Origin: Brasenia schreberi | Lineage: Eukaryota; Streptophyta; Magnoliopsida; Nymphaeales; Cabombaceae | Assembly: GCA_036023115.1 (NCBI GenBank) | Contig: JAYKKT010000055.1 | Span: forward strand, 12,710,501 to 12,774,500 | Direction: 5' to 3' | Length of the DNA: 64,000 nucleotides | Shown: positions 43,587 through 55,009 of the stretch, one piece after another | How the letters are laid out: each line of letters opens with the position of its first letter | How positions within the stretch are numbered: the first letter of the stretch is position 1 | Translations under genes and position numbers: made by a program | The notes under the pieces: generated by a model | Databases searched by the model: none | What the model saw: the letters and a program-made list of their open reading frames with translations, nothing else | Told to the model about the DNA's origin: nothing

Positions 43587-44735
43587 CTACACATGGTATT
43601 TTTTCAAAAGTTGAGCATTCATAAGGTCGGCTAAGTTTCTTCCCTCAACATCAATTAGCCAGTATGCATTATTCGAGGTGGTTCCACGCACAACATAAGG
43701 GCCATCCCACTTGGGCCGCCACTTTCCAAGTGGATGTGGGCCACGATATTGGATAATTTTGAGCACAAGGTCTCCCACTTTGAAGTGGCGAGGTCTCATA
43801 TGCTTCTCATAGTGTCGGGCTATCCTTTGCCGGTATGCATGTGCGTGATCCATGGCAAGGAGCCTTCGCTCATCTAGTTTGTCAAGTTCGGCCATCCTAG
43901 CATGCTGAAGCGTTTCTACGGGAAGGTCGAGTGAAATGGATGTATGAAATGAATGAATTTTGGTATGAATGGGGAGAATGGCATTTGTGCCGTAGACCAA
44001 CTCAAATGGCGTGGCATTTGTAGGAGTTCGGATGGAAGTCCTATAAGCCCATAAGGCTTCATCCAGCTTCTCATGCCACATCCTACCCTTCTCTAAAGTC
44101 TTCTCAATAATACTTATGAGAGTCTTATTGGTTGCTTTGGCTTGGCCGTTGCCTTGAGGGTAGTAGGGTGATGAGAAGTGGTGAGTTATGCCATACGTGT
44201 TACATAACTTAACCATACTCTCGTTTTTGAAGGGGGTACCATTATTAGACACGAAGTCTTTTGGAACCCCAAAGCGAGTCAGAATGTTTTTCCTAATGAA
44301 TGCCACTACATGTTGCCCCTGAACATTGGTTAGGGAGGTAGGTTCAACCCACTTGGAAAAGTATTTGGTGGCTGTTAATATGAACCTATGCCCATTTGAT
44401 GCATGAGGAAATATTGGTCCTATGATGTCAAACGCCCACATGGTGAATGGCCAGGGGCTGACCACGGAATGCAATGAGGATGATGGGGTATGGATGGCGT
44501 GTCCATGCACTTGACATGGGTGACACTTCCTAACATGATCATGGCAATCCTGCTTTAAGGTGGACCAAAAATAACCTGGTCTAAGTATTTTCATTGCCAT
44601 CATATTGGCATTTACATGCCCTCCACATTCTCCATCGTGGAATTCATGCATTATTATCCTATCTTCCTCAAGGTCGACACACCTTAGTAAGATGCCAGTA
44701 AAACTCTTTTTGTAAAGAACCCCTCCCAAAATCAT
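43587..44735 (-). pseudogene. E5 integrase, 382-residue open frame
   Basis: The longest uninterrupted minus-strand integrase in the window. Residues: zinc finger HEFHDGECGGH (about 29-39) with KCHPCQVHG (about 68-76); DDE core FDIIGPIF (Asp about 104), VSNNGTPF (about 163), YYPQGNGQAKATNKT (about 195-209); C-terminal YGTNAILPIHT, ARMAELDKLDERRLLAMDHAHAYRQRIARHYEKHMRPRHFKVGDLVLKI, GPHPLGKWRPKWDGPYVV, ending KKYHV. The second catalytic Asp reads Asn (SNNG for SDNG) and the Glu position has AKATNK for AEATNK, as in E3, so activity is unlikely despite the open frame. It is truncated only on the upstream side (stop near 44736). Confidence 0.9.
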
Positions 44736-44861
44736 ATATCGGGTGGAAATTTTTTGAATGAAAGCCTTATCTTTGGATGTGGCATGTTTGGCAAATCTCC
44801 CATTTTCTAAGAAACAATTTATGTCGAAAAACCAAGGTTTTTCAGTAGAATCTGGGTTGTT

Positions 44862-45658
44862 TTAGCAAATTTCAAGATCGTGTGTGGATGGAGTGGGCGA
44901 GTGCCATATTTCCAAGGGTCTGGTTTCCAAAGTGGGATCGACCCTTTGGGCTGAGCCCAAGGATGAGAGGGCATCGGTTACGCCATTATCCTCTCTTCCT
45001 ACGTGTGTAAGTGTACACGATTTGAATGACTCGACCAGCTTGGTGGCCAACTCATGGTACGGAAAAAGTTTTTTGTTTTTAACTTGCCAAATCTTTAACA
45101 CTTGGTTTATGACAAGTAAAGAATCTCCAAAGACTTCAATGCATGATGCCCCTAGAGTTTTCAAAATTTTTAAGCCTTGTATGAGTGCTTCATACTCGGT
45201 TGTGTTGTTGGAACACTCAAAATCTAGGCGAATGGCTATGGGTATTTCTCCCTTTTCAGAGGATATGAGGACGATGCCTGCCCCAGCCCCTCTTTGGTTT
45301 CATGCCCCATCGAAGTTTATCTTCCACACTTGGTTTTCATTTAAACAGTTTGATAAAACATGATTTTGAAATTGGTTTTGAAATATGCCTTCATCGAGCA
45401 TTTTGTCAAGTGTGGGGTACGCATCTTCCAAGGGGAAGTCGGCCACATAGTCGGCTAGGGCTTGGCCCTTGATGGATGTTTGATGGTGGAATTTCAGGTC
45501 ATACTCCATCAAGAGGAGCTGCCATTTACCCAGCCTACCTGTGAGGATGGGTTTTTCAAATAAGTGCTTGATGGGATCAAGCCTAGACACTATCTAGATC
45601 TCATGATCTAAGAAATAGTGTCGAAATTTCTGGCAGGCCCACACCAAGGCCAAGCAAG
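44862..45658 (-). pseudogene. E5 RNase H and archaeal-type RNase H remnant
   Basis: 45300-45590: linker LGKWQLLLMEYDLKFHHQTSIKGQALADYVADFPLEDAYP and the start of the second RNase H (INFDGA). 44862-45164: KTLGASCIEVFGDSLLVINQVLKIWQVKNKKL ... REDNGVTDALSSLGS. A stop lies between the two. The upstream end at 45658 is a sharp junction into an unrelated LTR piece within the first RNase H (QAK.CLALVWACQKF), so RT, protease and gag of E5 are missing. Confidence 0.87.
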
Positions 45659-45659
45659 T

Positions 45660-46368
45660 CTTGATCCCGCACTAATTAGGCTAACCCACATGATTAACCC
45701 CAAACTTGACACACAAGTCAAACTTAATTACAATTCCCCTCAAATCTTATCCTCCCCATTCTCTCTCATGCCCATAATCCCACGTAAATTTCAAGTGGGC
45801 CCCACCTCCATTTATGAGAAGGTGATGTGGGCCATGGATGTGGATATTGGATTGGATCTCTGGATCCAAATCCACACATAGGTTTGGATTGGGATCTAGA
45901 TATATATGGTCCAAATCTAACCCAAACTGAATTCTGACTCCTTCAGGCTGTGTTTGAAACGAACGGTTTGTGCGGGGTCTGACAGCATCAGTACTTCGTC
46001 TGTGTTGGGTCTTCGCCAACAAGATCGTCCGCTTCTGTTTTCACCTTTCGGAGATGACTTCATATGATTTTTTATGATAATAGGGTCTTGGACGTTCGAG
46101 ATCCTGGGGGGGATTCAACATGAGAGTTGCTGTGCCGGGCTCTCTTTGGCTCTTCTGGTCCTGCTTTGATCAGGCCAAGCCGCTTCGTGGGGTTTCAAAA
46201 TGTATTTTTAAAAGCATATTATACATATTTTAAAACATATACAGTTTAAACATATGTACAGGGTTGCCTAGAAGGCTCTTGGGTTTCCAGACTCAAAATA
46301 GCCCTTTGGGGCTGCTTTTACAAAACCAGGTTTATTTGAGAAGTACGTGGGATTTCGGGGTATTTTCA
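45660..46368 (-). repeat. E6 3' LTR, only about 710 bp of U3 left
   Basis: Subtype II U3 with CTCATAAATGGAGGTGGGG in reverse complement near 45810-45830, ending GGGTATTTTCA (mutated tip) by a PPT. Its left end is joined to E5 RNase H. Confidence 0.78.
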
Positions 46369-46512
46369 GATGCCCCTCTTTGGCATTGTCCAAATCGATT
46401 TGGATAATGGCAAAGATGACAAACACCCCTTTCAATGTCTCCCTAGATCTAACCACGAAAAATATGGGATCGTCCCAATCTTTAGCAAAATCTCAGTTTT
46501 AAAACCCTAGTA
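46369..46512 (-). promoter_or_regulatory. E6 polypurine tract and palindrome
   Basis: Minus-strand AAAGAGGGGCATC beside the LTR; palindrome ATTATCCAAAT/ATTTGGACAAT (46385-46408, one mismatch). Interior then jumps to gag near 46513. Confidence 0.8.
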
Positions 46513-47201
46513 GGAGGAGATGTACGTCTTCGTTCATGCCTTGCTTCGTATCCCTTAAAGTGTTCAGAGTCGGCGTGACTTCTACGTTGTGTGCAAATCT
46601 TTACATGAAGCAGTTCGCTAACTCTTCAAAAGTAGCGAACTGGCTTAAGTCGTAGGAAGCCAGCCATTTGGCAGCTGTGCCTTTAAGGGATAAAGGGAAC
46701 CAATACACCAATTTCATCGAGTCCTTTTTCTTCTTATGGGCTCGACGTGAGAAAAGTTGCAAGTGAGACCTAAGGTCTCCCATGCCATCATACCGAAGGA
46801 AGTTCGGTATTTCATCATCACTGTCTATTTCGTAATCCATAGGAAGGAAATCAGACAGGGCGTAACTCCTTTTCTCTTTATTCTTCCCTTTTAGCAGCTG
46901 TTGTAGGGCTTTACGGTCCTTTTGTGTGAAGGACTCGTGGTATTGGTTGCCTTCCATTACGGAGGCCTCTTTGTGCTTGCGAGGTTTTTCAGATTTTTTC
47001 TTGGCCCTTTGTTTACCATTCGATGAACAGGAATCACCTACTTCAGCCTCTTTGGCTGAGAGCATCGATTTTGGCCTCGAATTCCCTTCTCAGGTCCTCT
47101 ATCTCGTCTAGTTTGATCTTGTTTTTCAAAATCCTCCTAGAGTGAGAACTTGATGCGCACGAGCCTTGGCTCGACACTTCACTTGGGTTGGATTTTGACA
47201 T
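46513..47201 (-). pseudogene. E6 gag remnant
   Basis: ATG at 47201 (MSKSNPSEVSSQGSCASSSHSRR), then the helix DLRREFEAKIDALSQ; a frameshift near 47050; then 47065-46601 with EAEVGDSCSSNGK, a basic stretch, QKDRKALQQLLKGKNKEKRSYALSDFLPMDYEIDSDDEIPNFLRYDGMGD, and the capsid core to SQFATFEELANCFM. The frame is lost around 46600 and sequence homologous to gag continues to about 46513, where it is joined to the PPT side. Everything from the middle of gag through pol to the 3' UTR (about 6-7 kb) is deleted. Confidence 0.87.
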
Positions 47202-47320
47202 GCTTTCAAGCCTTTTTTCAAAATTCTTAAGTACAAGTAAAGAAAACAGAGTTAAAACAACACCTCTTTGAAAATCTTTTCGCAAGTTTCCTAGAGTGAC
47301 ATGACTTTAAAAGACTCACC

Positions 47321-47337
47321 TCCCACCGGGCATGCCA
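47321..47337 (-). promoter_or_regulatory. E6 primer binding site
   Basis: Minus-strand TGGCATGCCCGGTGGGA, six bases inside the LTR edge at 47344. Confidence 0.75.
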
Positions 47338-48099
47338 AACTACTGTAGACGCAGAAAATTTCCGCTGCCTGGTTCTTAGGCCTGGAGCGAACCTTTTTGT
47401 GTGCCTAAGTCCTATTCAAACAAACAGGGCGTGCCAGCTAGCTTACTTAATTAAGCTAGCGAAGATATATTCTAAAACCTGACTTCTAACGTGGCGACTG
47501 TGAGCAAGAAAGCTCTTGTCGTTGTAGACCTTCTTGCACCGATAAGCAAGGGTCAGTCTGTACGCTTTTAAAATCGAGTTTTGGAGTGTAAGAACTTACG
47601 AAAGCAGTTCGAGGTGTTTGATTCGGGTCTTGTTTGTACGATTTTCAGATTTTAGATCACGTGAATTTGCACGTGCCTACGTCTTTCTTTTTATCCCTTT
47701 TCGGGCCACCTAGGTGTGTGTTATGAACACTCCACTAAGATGTGGCGACTTTGAGCAGGAGTATGGGGTTTGCTTTGATGCAATATGCGTCCTAACTCGT
47801 GGTATGATGTATATGCAGTGCAAACTCACGCTACTCCAAAGGGAAAACCCGAATTTAAAAGACAATGCCGAAGGGAAATTGCCGAAGGGAAATTGCCGAA
47901 GGGAAATGACTTGTAATGGAAATTAACGAAGGGAAATTGCAAAAGGGAAATATGGCTATATCTAAAGAGCGGAAAGGCTCAATTGTGCAAGTGTGTGCCG
48001 TGTATATATTGAAAGACTACTTACACTGTTGAACCTTAAAACCCAAATTGAAAAGACATTACCAAAAGGGAAATACGTATATAGTATATATGAGCCCTT

Positions 48100-48500
48100 A
48101 CTTGGGTCTTACAAATAAGAGCGAAGGCTCAATGTGGGTGCGTGTGAAAATGTAAAGACAACACACACGACTTCAAATGAAACCCAAATATAAATTGCAA
48201 TATGGCCTTAACTAAGGTCTTTGGAATAAGAGCGAAAGCTCAATGTGTGTGAGTGCTAGAATTGAAGTACTACGCACACAACATGAAATTAAACCCAAAT
48301 ATAAATTGCTATAGGGCCTTAACTAAGGTCTTGGGAGTAAGAGCGAAAGCTCAATGTGTGTGAGTGCTTGAATTGAAGTACTACGCACGCAACATGAAAT
48401 TAAACCCAAGAATAGTATAACACGGCCCTTACTTGGGTCTTGCAAATAAGAGCGAAGGCTCAATGTGTGTGAGTGCGAGAATTGAAAGACAACACACGCA
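48100..48500 (-). repeat. LTR hairpin array
   Basis: Four units near 48117, 48230, 48338 and 48448, each AAGAGCGAA(A/G)GCTCAATGTG, with second stems CCTT-aact-AAGG (near 48205 and 48318). Confidence 0.8.
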
Positions 48501-49588
48501 ACTCAAGCAAAACCCTACGCTACTTAAAGTATATACATAAACTCGTATATAAAGGGCTGATTAGGCCCGTGTGTGTTCAAAATCGTGCACAACTAAGAGC
48601 GAGGTAGGCTCAAGTGCACGTGTGTGTGGGTGTGCCAAGCCACGTTATTTCAAGCGGGGGGAGACAATGCTCCGTTATTACAACCCCGTATCAAATTTAA
48701 ATTAACTTATGCAAGTCTACAACTAAGGACCAAGTTAGGCACTTACTTATAGCTGGTCCGAAGATGACTTGCTTGAGCGTGGGCTTGGCTTCGCCTTGGG
48801 CTGCAAGAGGGAGCTCCTTGGAGTTGGCACGGCAAAGGGAGATGCTGTCCGGGTGACTTGGGTGCGCGAGAAGGGCGCCTTGAAGCTGGCCGGCTGCTAG
48901 GAGTGTGCTGCCTTGGTACTTTGGGCTAAGGCGACAAAGGAGGGTCACTAAGGGAATGCCTAAGGGAAATGGGGTGGCTGCCGAATGGGTTTGGTACAGT
49001 CGGCTGGGGTGGCCGACTAGGGGAATTTTTATGGTGGCCGGCTGGGGTAGTGGGGATGTTATGGACGGGAAGGGAGCTAACTAGGGTGCGGTGGAAGGTG
49101 GGGTTAGTGGATGACTAAGAGTTGGAAGGGGCAGGTCCTAGGGAGCAAGGTGGAAGGCGGCCGGGTATCACTAGGGGAAATGGTTCAAGGCGGGTGATGT
49201 AAAGGTTGAGGTCTGGCCGAATGGGTAAGGGTGGCGGATGGCTATGATGGAGCTATGGGGTGATGTAGTGGTGGTGGTATGGGTGGTTGAGAGTGGAGGG
49301 GGAGTGAAGAGGAGGTGGAGCTAAGTGTGAGATGCTAACCGAATGGATGACGAAGGTCGGTGGGTGGAAGAAGGGCAGCCGGGTGGTGAAGGAAGATGGA
49401 GTTCGGCCGGGCAGCGGTGGCGACGTGGTGTGGAGCAGGCTGGGAGGTGGTGGTGGCACGAGGTGGAGCTTGGCTGGATGGAAGTGGTGCAGGTGGAGCA
49501 AGGTGGAAGGCTCGGCTGGAAGGAGATTGGCCAAGGTCGGCTGGCCCAAGGTGGAAAAGCTTGAAAAACCCGCCCACTAAGGGGGGGG

Positions 49589-49594
49589 TTTATA
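49589..49594 (-). promoter_or_regulatory. Subtype II LTR TATA box (minus strand)
   Basis: TATAAACCCCCCCC on the minus strand, matching the context at 22024. Confidence 0.6.
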
Positions 49595-50447
49595 GCTTTG
49601 GAGATGGCGGTTGGGGCTGGTATTTGGAGGGTGGTAAGGTGGTTTAGGTGATGGTGGTGTGGTGATAAGGTGGGCTGGTTTTGAGGAGGGGCTAGATATT
49701 TTGGTTAAAGGGGTATTAGGGATATGGTGTGCTAGGTTTAGGTGGGGTGGTTTAGGGGTTTAGGGCTTAGCCAGGTGGGTTGGTTTTGGGGTGAGGTTTA
49801 GTGAGGTGGGTTAGGTGATTAGGCTAGGATTAGGTTAGGTTTAAGGAAATTAAGCCAGGTTTAGGGGAGGATTAGGGAAGTGGGTTAGGTGATTAGGTTG
49901 GGATTAGTGAAGTGGGTTAGGTGATTAGGCTAGGTTTAGGACGGGATTAGGGTAAAAGGCTAGGATTAGGGTTTTTTACTTAGGATTGGGTTAGAAAGCT
50001 CCCTTTGCATGACCCATAGACCTTATTGCATCATGTTGGTGCAGCCCTAGGTTAGGTTTTGGCTAATACAAGCTTAAACCCATGCTAATTAGACTAACCC
50101 ACATGATTAACCCCAAACTTGACACACAAGCCAAGCTTAATTACAATTAACCCTCAAATCTTATCCTCCCCCACTCTCTCTCATGCCCATAATCCCACGT
50201 GAATTTCAAGTGGGCCCCACCTCTGGTCCTGCTTTGATCAGGCCAAGCTTGCTTTGTGGGGTTTCAAAACATATTTTAACAGTTTTTAAAACATATTATA
50301 CATATTTAAAACATATAAAAGTTTAAAACATCTGTACAGGGTTGTCTGGAAGGCTCCTGGGTTTCCAGACTCAAAATAGCCCTTTGGGGCTGCTTTTGCA
50401 AAACCAGGTTTTATTTGAGAAATTCGTGTGATTTCAGGGTGTTTACA

Positions 50448-51279
50448 GTTTCATTTGAAGTCGTGTGTGTTGTCTTTACATTTTCACATGCACCCACATT
50501 GAGCCTTCGCTCTTATTTGTAAGATCCAAGTAAGGGCCCATATATAGTATATACGTATTTCCCTTTTGGCTATGTCTTTTCAATTTGGGTTTTACGGTTC
50601 AGCAGTGTGCGTAGTCTTTCAATATATACACAGCACACGCACAATTGAGCCTTTTCGCTCTTAAGATATAGCCATATTTCCCTTTTGCAATTTCCCTTCA
50701 GAATTTTACATTACAAGTCATTTCCCTTCGGCAATTTCCATTACAAGTCATTTCCCTTCCGCATTGTCTTTTAAATTTGGGTTTTCCCTTTGGAGTTGCG
50801 TGAGTTTGCATTGCATATACGCCATACAATGAGTTAGGATGCATATTGCATCAAAGCAAACCCCATACTCCCGCTCAAAGTCGCCACATTTTAGTGGAGT
50901 GTTCATAACACACACCTAGGTGGCCTGAAAAGGGATAAAAAGAAAGACTTAAGCACGTGCAAATCCACGTTATCTAAAATCTGAAAATCATACCAAAAAC
51001 AACCCGAATCAAAACACCTCAAACCGCTTTCATAGGTTCTTACACTCCAAAAACTCGATTTTAAAAGCGTACAGACTGACCCTTGCGCATCGGTGCAAGG
51101 TCTACGACGACAAGAGCTTGCTTGCTCTCAGTCGCCACGTTAGAAGTCAGGTTTAAAATATATCTTCGCTAGCTTGAGTAAGCTAGCTGGCACACCCTGT
51201 TTGTTTAAATAGGACTTACGCACACAAAAAGGTTCGCTTCAGGCCTAAGAACCAGGAGCGGGAATTTTCTACGTCTCCA
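50448..51279 (+). repeat. Plus-strand LTR U5 piece
   Basis: From the hairpin-array region to the LTR tip (reads TCTCCA for TCTACA at 51279). It lacks U3, promoter and leader and is joined directly to the E6 LTR edge. It contains the AGACTGACCCTTGCGCATCGG block at about 51065. Confidence 0.8.
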
Positions 51280-51749
51280 CCAGGCTAGAAGCAGACTTCA
51301 GCCCTGGAGCATGAAAAGCTAAGCCAAAGCACCAAACTAAATCATTAGAAATCCAAGCTCAAGCTTGAAATTTCAAAAATCAGACAAAACGGAGTCCCGA
51401 AGGTGAGAAGGAGATCGGATGAAAAGCTTGGGAAAAACCCAACCCAAGACGGAGCATTGATGAAGCCAGGGCCGGCGAAAACCGTGACTGAAGAAATGAA
51501 AATTTGGATTGAATTTGTACATAAATATCCATATCCAGACCTAAATAGTGTTTGGAACCCAAGACCCACCCCCTTTGCCTATAAATAAAGGTGAGGGGGT
51601 GGTGGAAGTTTACGTGAATTTCAAGTGGAGGCTTGGGGAGAGAGAGTGCATAAAGTAGGAGAGAGAAAAATGGTGGGCTTGATATTTTCAAGTGGGTTAG
51701 CCTTGTGGGTTTGATCAAGGGTGTGGGTTCAAGCCATGTATGGACCTAG
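51280..51749 (+). repeat. E7 5' LTR, U3/promoter piece
   Basis: Matches 3235-3760: GCTAGAAGCAGACTTCAGCCCTGG, the U3 TTTGGAT words and the TATA box (51580-51587). The first about 290 bp of the LTR are missing. It is cut at 51749 by a minus-strand LTR piece and continues at about 53100. Confidence 0.78.
51580..51587 (+). promoter_or_regulatory. LTR TATA box of E7
   Basis: TATAAATA in GCCTATAAATAAAGGTGAGG; the only visible promoter upstream of the E7 coding region. Confidence 0.72.
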
Positions 51750-52261
51750 TGTAGACGCGCGAAAATCCCCTCCTCTTCGCCTTTTTCAGGGCTTGGAGCG
51801 GATCCTCTCGTGTGTCTAAGGCCTGTGTATGCAAACAGGGCGTGTCAGCTAGCTTACCTAAGCTAGCGAAGATATTTTTAACACTGACTTCTAAACGTGG
51901 CGACTGTGAGCAAGTAAGCTCTTGTCGTCGCAGACCTTCTTGCACCGATGCGCAAGGGTCAGTCTGTACGCTTTGCAAAATTCGAGTTTTGGAGAGAAAG
52001 TCTATGAAGCGGTTCGAGGTGTTTATTTCGGGTCTTTAAAATGCGATTGCATGTTTTAGATCACGTGGATTTGCACGTGCCTAAGTCTTTTCTTTTATCC
52101 CTTTTCGGGCCACCTAGTTTGTGTGTTATGAACACTCCACTACGTGGGCGATTTCGAGCGGGGCTTGCTTTGATGCAATATGCGTCCTACCTTGTGGTAT
52201 GGCGTAGATGCAATGCAAACTCACGCTACTCCAAAGGGAAAACCCGAAATGTAAAGACAAT

Positions 52262-52345
52262 ACTGAAGGGAAATAACTGAAGGGAAATAACCGAAGGGAA
52301 ATAACTGAAGGGAAATAACCGAAGGGAAATAACCGAAGGGAAATA
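52262..52345 (-). repeat. 14-bp tandem array, six units
   Basis: ACTGAAGGGAAATA / ACCGAAGGGAAATA units, six in a row without spacers. E6 LTR has three related units at 47866-47907; other LTRs have one or two, so the number varies. Confidence 0.92.
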
Positions 52346-52374
52346 TGTATATATGATATGTATATGAGCCCTTA

Positions 52375-52870
52375 CTCGGGTCTTGCAAATAAGAGCGAAG
52401 GCTCAATGTGGGTGCGTGCTGGAATTGAAAGACTTACACACACGACATGAAATTAAACCCAAATATAAATTGCAGTATTGCCTTGACTAAGGTCTTGGGA
52501 GTAAGAGCGAAGGCTCAATGTGTGTGAGAGTGCTTGAATTGAAAGACTACCCACACGACATAAATGAAACCCAAATATAACTGCAATAAGGCCTTTACTA
52601 AGGTCTTGGGAGTAAGAGCGAAGGCTCAATGTGTGTGAAAGTGCTTGAATTGAAAGACTTACTCACACGACATAAAATGAAACCCAAATAGTATAGGTCG
52701 GCCCTTACTTGGGTCTTTCAAATAAGAGCGAAAGCTCAATGTGTGTGAAAGTGCTTGAATTGAAAGACTTACCCACACGACATGAAATGAAAACCCAAAT
52801 AGTATAGGTCGGCCCTTACTTGGGTCTTTCAAATAAGAGCGAAAGCTCAATGTGTGTGAGTGCTTGAATT
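52375..52870 (-). repeat. LTR hairpin array
   Basis: Five units near 52390, 52505, 52615, 52725 and 52835; second stems CCTT-gact-AAGG and CCTT-tact-AAGG-like variants. Confidence 0.8.
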
Positions 52871-53099
52871 GAAAGACAACGCACCCAACTTAAACAAAAC
52901 CCTTCGAAAATGAAAATATATATATACACTTATGTATTAGGGGCTGATTAGGCCCGTGTGTGTTCAAAATTGTGCACGACTAAGAGAGTGCACGTGTGTG
53001 GTTGTGCCAAGCCACGTTATTACCAGCGGGGGGAGACTATGCTCCGTTATTACAACCCCGTATCAAATTGAATCTCAAGCAAGTATACAACTAAACCAA

Positions 53100-54658
53100 C
53101 CTAGCTCATCCATCCCTTCTCCCTTACACCTGGCCGACCTGCACCATACCCCACTACCTTCCCTCAACACCACCCACCTTAGCTCCCAGCTGAACACCTC
53201 CCTTAGTCACCCACTTCCCAACCCGCCTTCACCACTCCCCAACACCATCTTCCATCCATTTAGCCAACACCTTCCACTCGGCCAGCACCCCTACCTGCCG
53301 CACCTTCCACTCGGCCAGCATCAAGATACCACCCGGCCAGTACCCCCTACCTACCGCAAGCACCCACCTAAGGAGCTCCCCTTCGGCTGCCCAAGGCGAC
53401 TCACGAGCAAGCAAGTTGAACACGGACCAGTTACACGTAAGTGCCTAACTCGGTCCATTATATCAACTTGTTTACATTTAATTAAATATGATATGGGGTT
53501 GTAATAATGGAGCGTTGTCTCCCCCCGATTGTAATAATGTGGTTTGGCACACCAACACACACGTGCACTTGAGCTTTTCCGCTATTAGCTGCACACCATT
53601 TTGGCACACACACGGGCCTTGACAGCCCCTAAGATATAGTTATATTTATATATATTCGGTTTTGTGGGTTTTCCATTACAAGTCGTGGGTGTTGTCTTTC
53701 AATTCTACACTCACACACATTGACCTTTCGCTCTTATTCCCAAGACCCTAGTAAGGGCCATATTGCAATTTTATTTGGGTGTTTCATTCAAGTTGTGTGC
53801 GTGGTCTTTCAATTTTACACTCACACACATTGAGCTTTCGCTCTTACTCCCAAGACCCTAATAAGGGCCATATTGCAATTTTATTTGGGTTTTACATTAC
53901 AAGTCGTGTGAGTTGTCTTTACATATATACACAACACCCATGCACACATTGGCGACCTTCGGGCCCATATATATTATAAGTATTTCCCTTCCGCTATGTC
54001 TTTAAGATTTGGGTTTTAAGGTTCAGCTGTGTGAGTAGTCTTTCCATATATACACGACACACACTTACACAATTGAGCCTTTCCGCTCTTAAGATATAGC
54101 CATATTTCCCTTTTGCAAATTTCCCTTTTGCAATTTACATTACGCCATTTCCCTTAAGCATTGTCTTTCAATTCGGGTTTTCCCTTGGAGTTGTGTGAGT
54201 TGGCATTGCATATTCGCCATACCACGAGTTAGGACGCATATTGCATCAAAGCAAACCCCACACTCCCGTGCAAAAATCGCCCAACTTAGGTCACTTGCGC
54301 ATACACCTAGTTGGCCTTAAAAAGCATAAAATTTGAAAGACATAGGCATGTGCAAATCCCACATGAAATAAAACTTGCAATCATACAAACAAAACCCAAA
54401 CACTTCGGGTATTTTCAAAGAGGTTTGTTTAAAATGACTTTGCCAAGCGTATAGACTGACCCTTGCGCATCGGTGTAAGAAGTCTGCGACGAAAAGAGAT
54501 CACTTGCTCACAGTCACCCCGATAGAGTCATATTTCAAAACTTACTTCGCTAGCTTGAGTTAGCTAGCTGGCACGCCCTTGTTACAAAAACGACTTAGAC
54601 ACACGAAAAGGTTCACTTCGGGCCTAAGAACCAGAAGTGAGAATTTTCCATGTCTACA
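53100..54658 (+). repeat. E7 5' LTR, leader and U5 piece
   Basis: Pyrimidine-rich leader (53100-53420), TTGTAATAATG/CTCCCCCC block (about 53497-53545), hairpin array (53690-53910), U5, and tip GTCTACA at 54658 followed by the primer binding site. Confidence 0.84.
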
Positions 54659-54663
54659 GGAAT

Positions 54664-54681
54664 TGGCACGCCCGGTGGGAC
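54664..54681 (+). promoter_or_regulatory. E7 primer binding site
   Basis: TGGCACGCCCGGTGGGAC, five bases after the LTR tip (54658). Identical to the E2 site. Confidence 0.84.
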
Positions 54682-54800
54682 CTGGGCCTTGTGCAGAGTC
54701 GGTTTATGTAGAAAAACCTCATGAAAAATTTTCAAAGAAAGTGGGTTTTAACTTTGTTTTGTTCATTTCATATCTAGGATTTTTGAAAAAGCATTGAAGC

Positions 54801-55007
54801 ATGTCGAGTCCAGTCTCCCAAGAGGTATCTAGCCACGGCTCATGTGCATCAAGTTCTCACTCTGGGAGGTTTTCAAAAAAACAAAACAAAATAGAAGAGA
54901 TTGAGAACTTCAGAAGGGATTTCGAGGCCAAGATCGCCGCTCTTAGCCAAGAGGCTGAAGCAGGCGACTCATGTTCGTCAAATGGCGAACCAAAGGCCGT
55001 AAACTAG
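54801..55007 (+). pseudogene. E7 gag N-terminal stub
   Basis: Starts MSSPVSQEVSSHGSCASSSHSGR, about 120 nt after the PBS, and contains the helical IENFRRDFEAKIAALSQEAEAGDSCSSNGEP segment seen in E4 and E6. After about residue 65 the sequence jumps into the RT N-terminal region, so capsid, nucleocapsid knuckle and protease (about 3 kb) are deleted. The frame ends at a stop (55005-55007) at the junction; the pol frame is different. Confidence 0.88.
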
Positions 55008-55009
55008 GC

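Larger units (their letters stand above)
47344..50447 (-). repeat. E6 5' LTR, subtype II (3,104 bp)
   Basis: Edges TGTAGACGCAG and GGGTGTTTACA. Three 14-bp TGCCGAAGGGAAAT units at 47866-47907; hairpin array 48100-48500; pyrimidine-rich leader (purine-rich on the given strand) 48760-49570; TATA 49589; degenerate TTAGG tract 49735-50000. The U3 is shortened (a jump near 50222 omits the GATCC repeats). Confidence 0.84.
51750..53099 (-). repeat. Minus-strand LTR piece inside the E7 5' LTR
   Basis: Left edge TGTAGACGCGCG is a clean LTR tip; it runs through U5, the 14-bp array (52262-52345), the hairpin array (52375-52870) and the TTATTACAACCCCGTATC block, and stops near 53095 without U3. It puts antisense U5 upstream of the sense U5 of the same transcription unit. 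Confidence 0.8.

Noticed and set aside
43587..44735. An active integrase in E5
   Set aside because: The frame is open, but the second catalytic Asp reads Asn, and the element lacks RT, protease and gag.
49253..49647. Overlapping Pro- or Trp/Gly-rich ORFs on both strands
   Set aside because: Purine/pyrimidine-biased leader of a subtype II LTR; open on several frames at once, as expected of biased composition.
51745..53104. CCTAG on both sides of the inverted LTR piece as a target-site duplication
   Set aside because: The right side of the piece is not an LTR tip, and the leader itself contains CCTAACCTAGG, so the match is likely chance.
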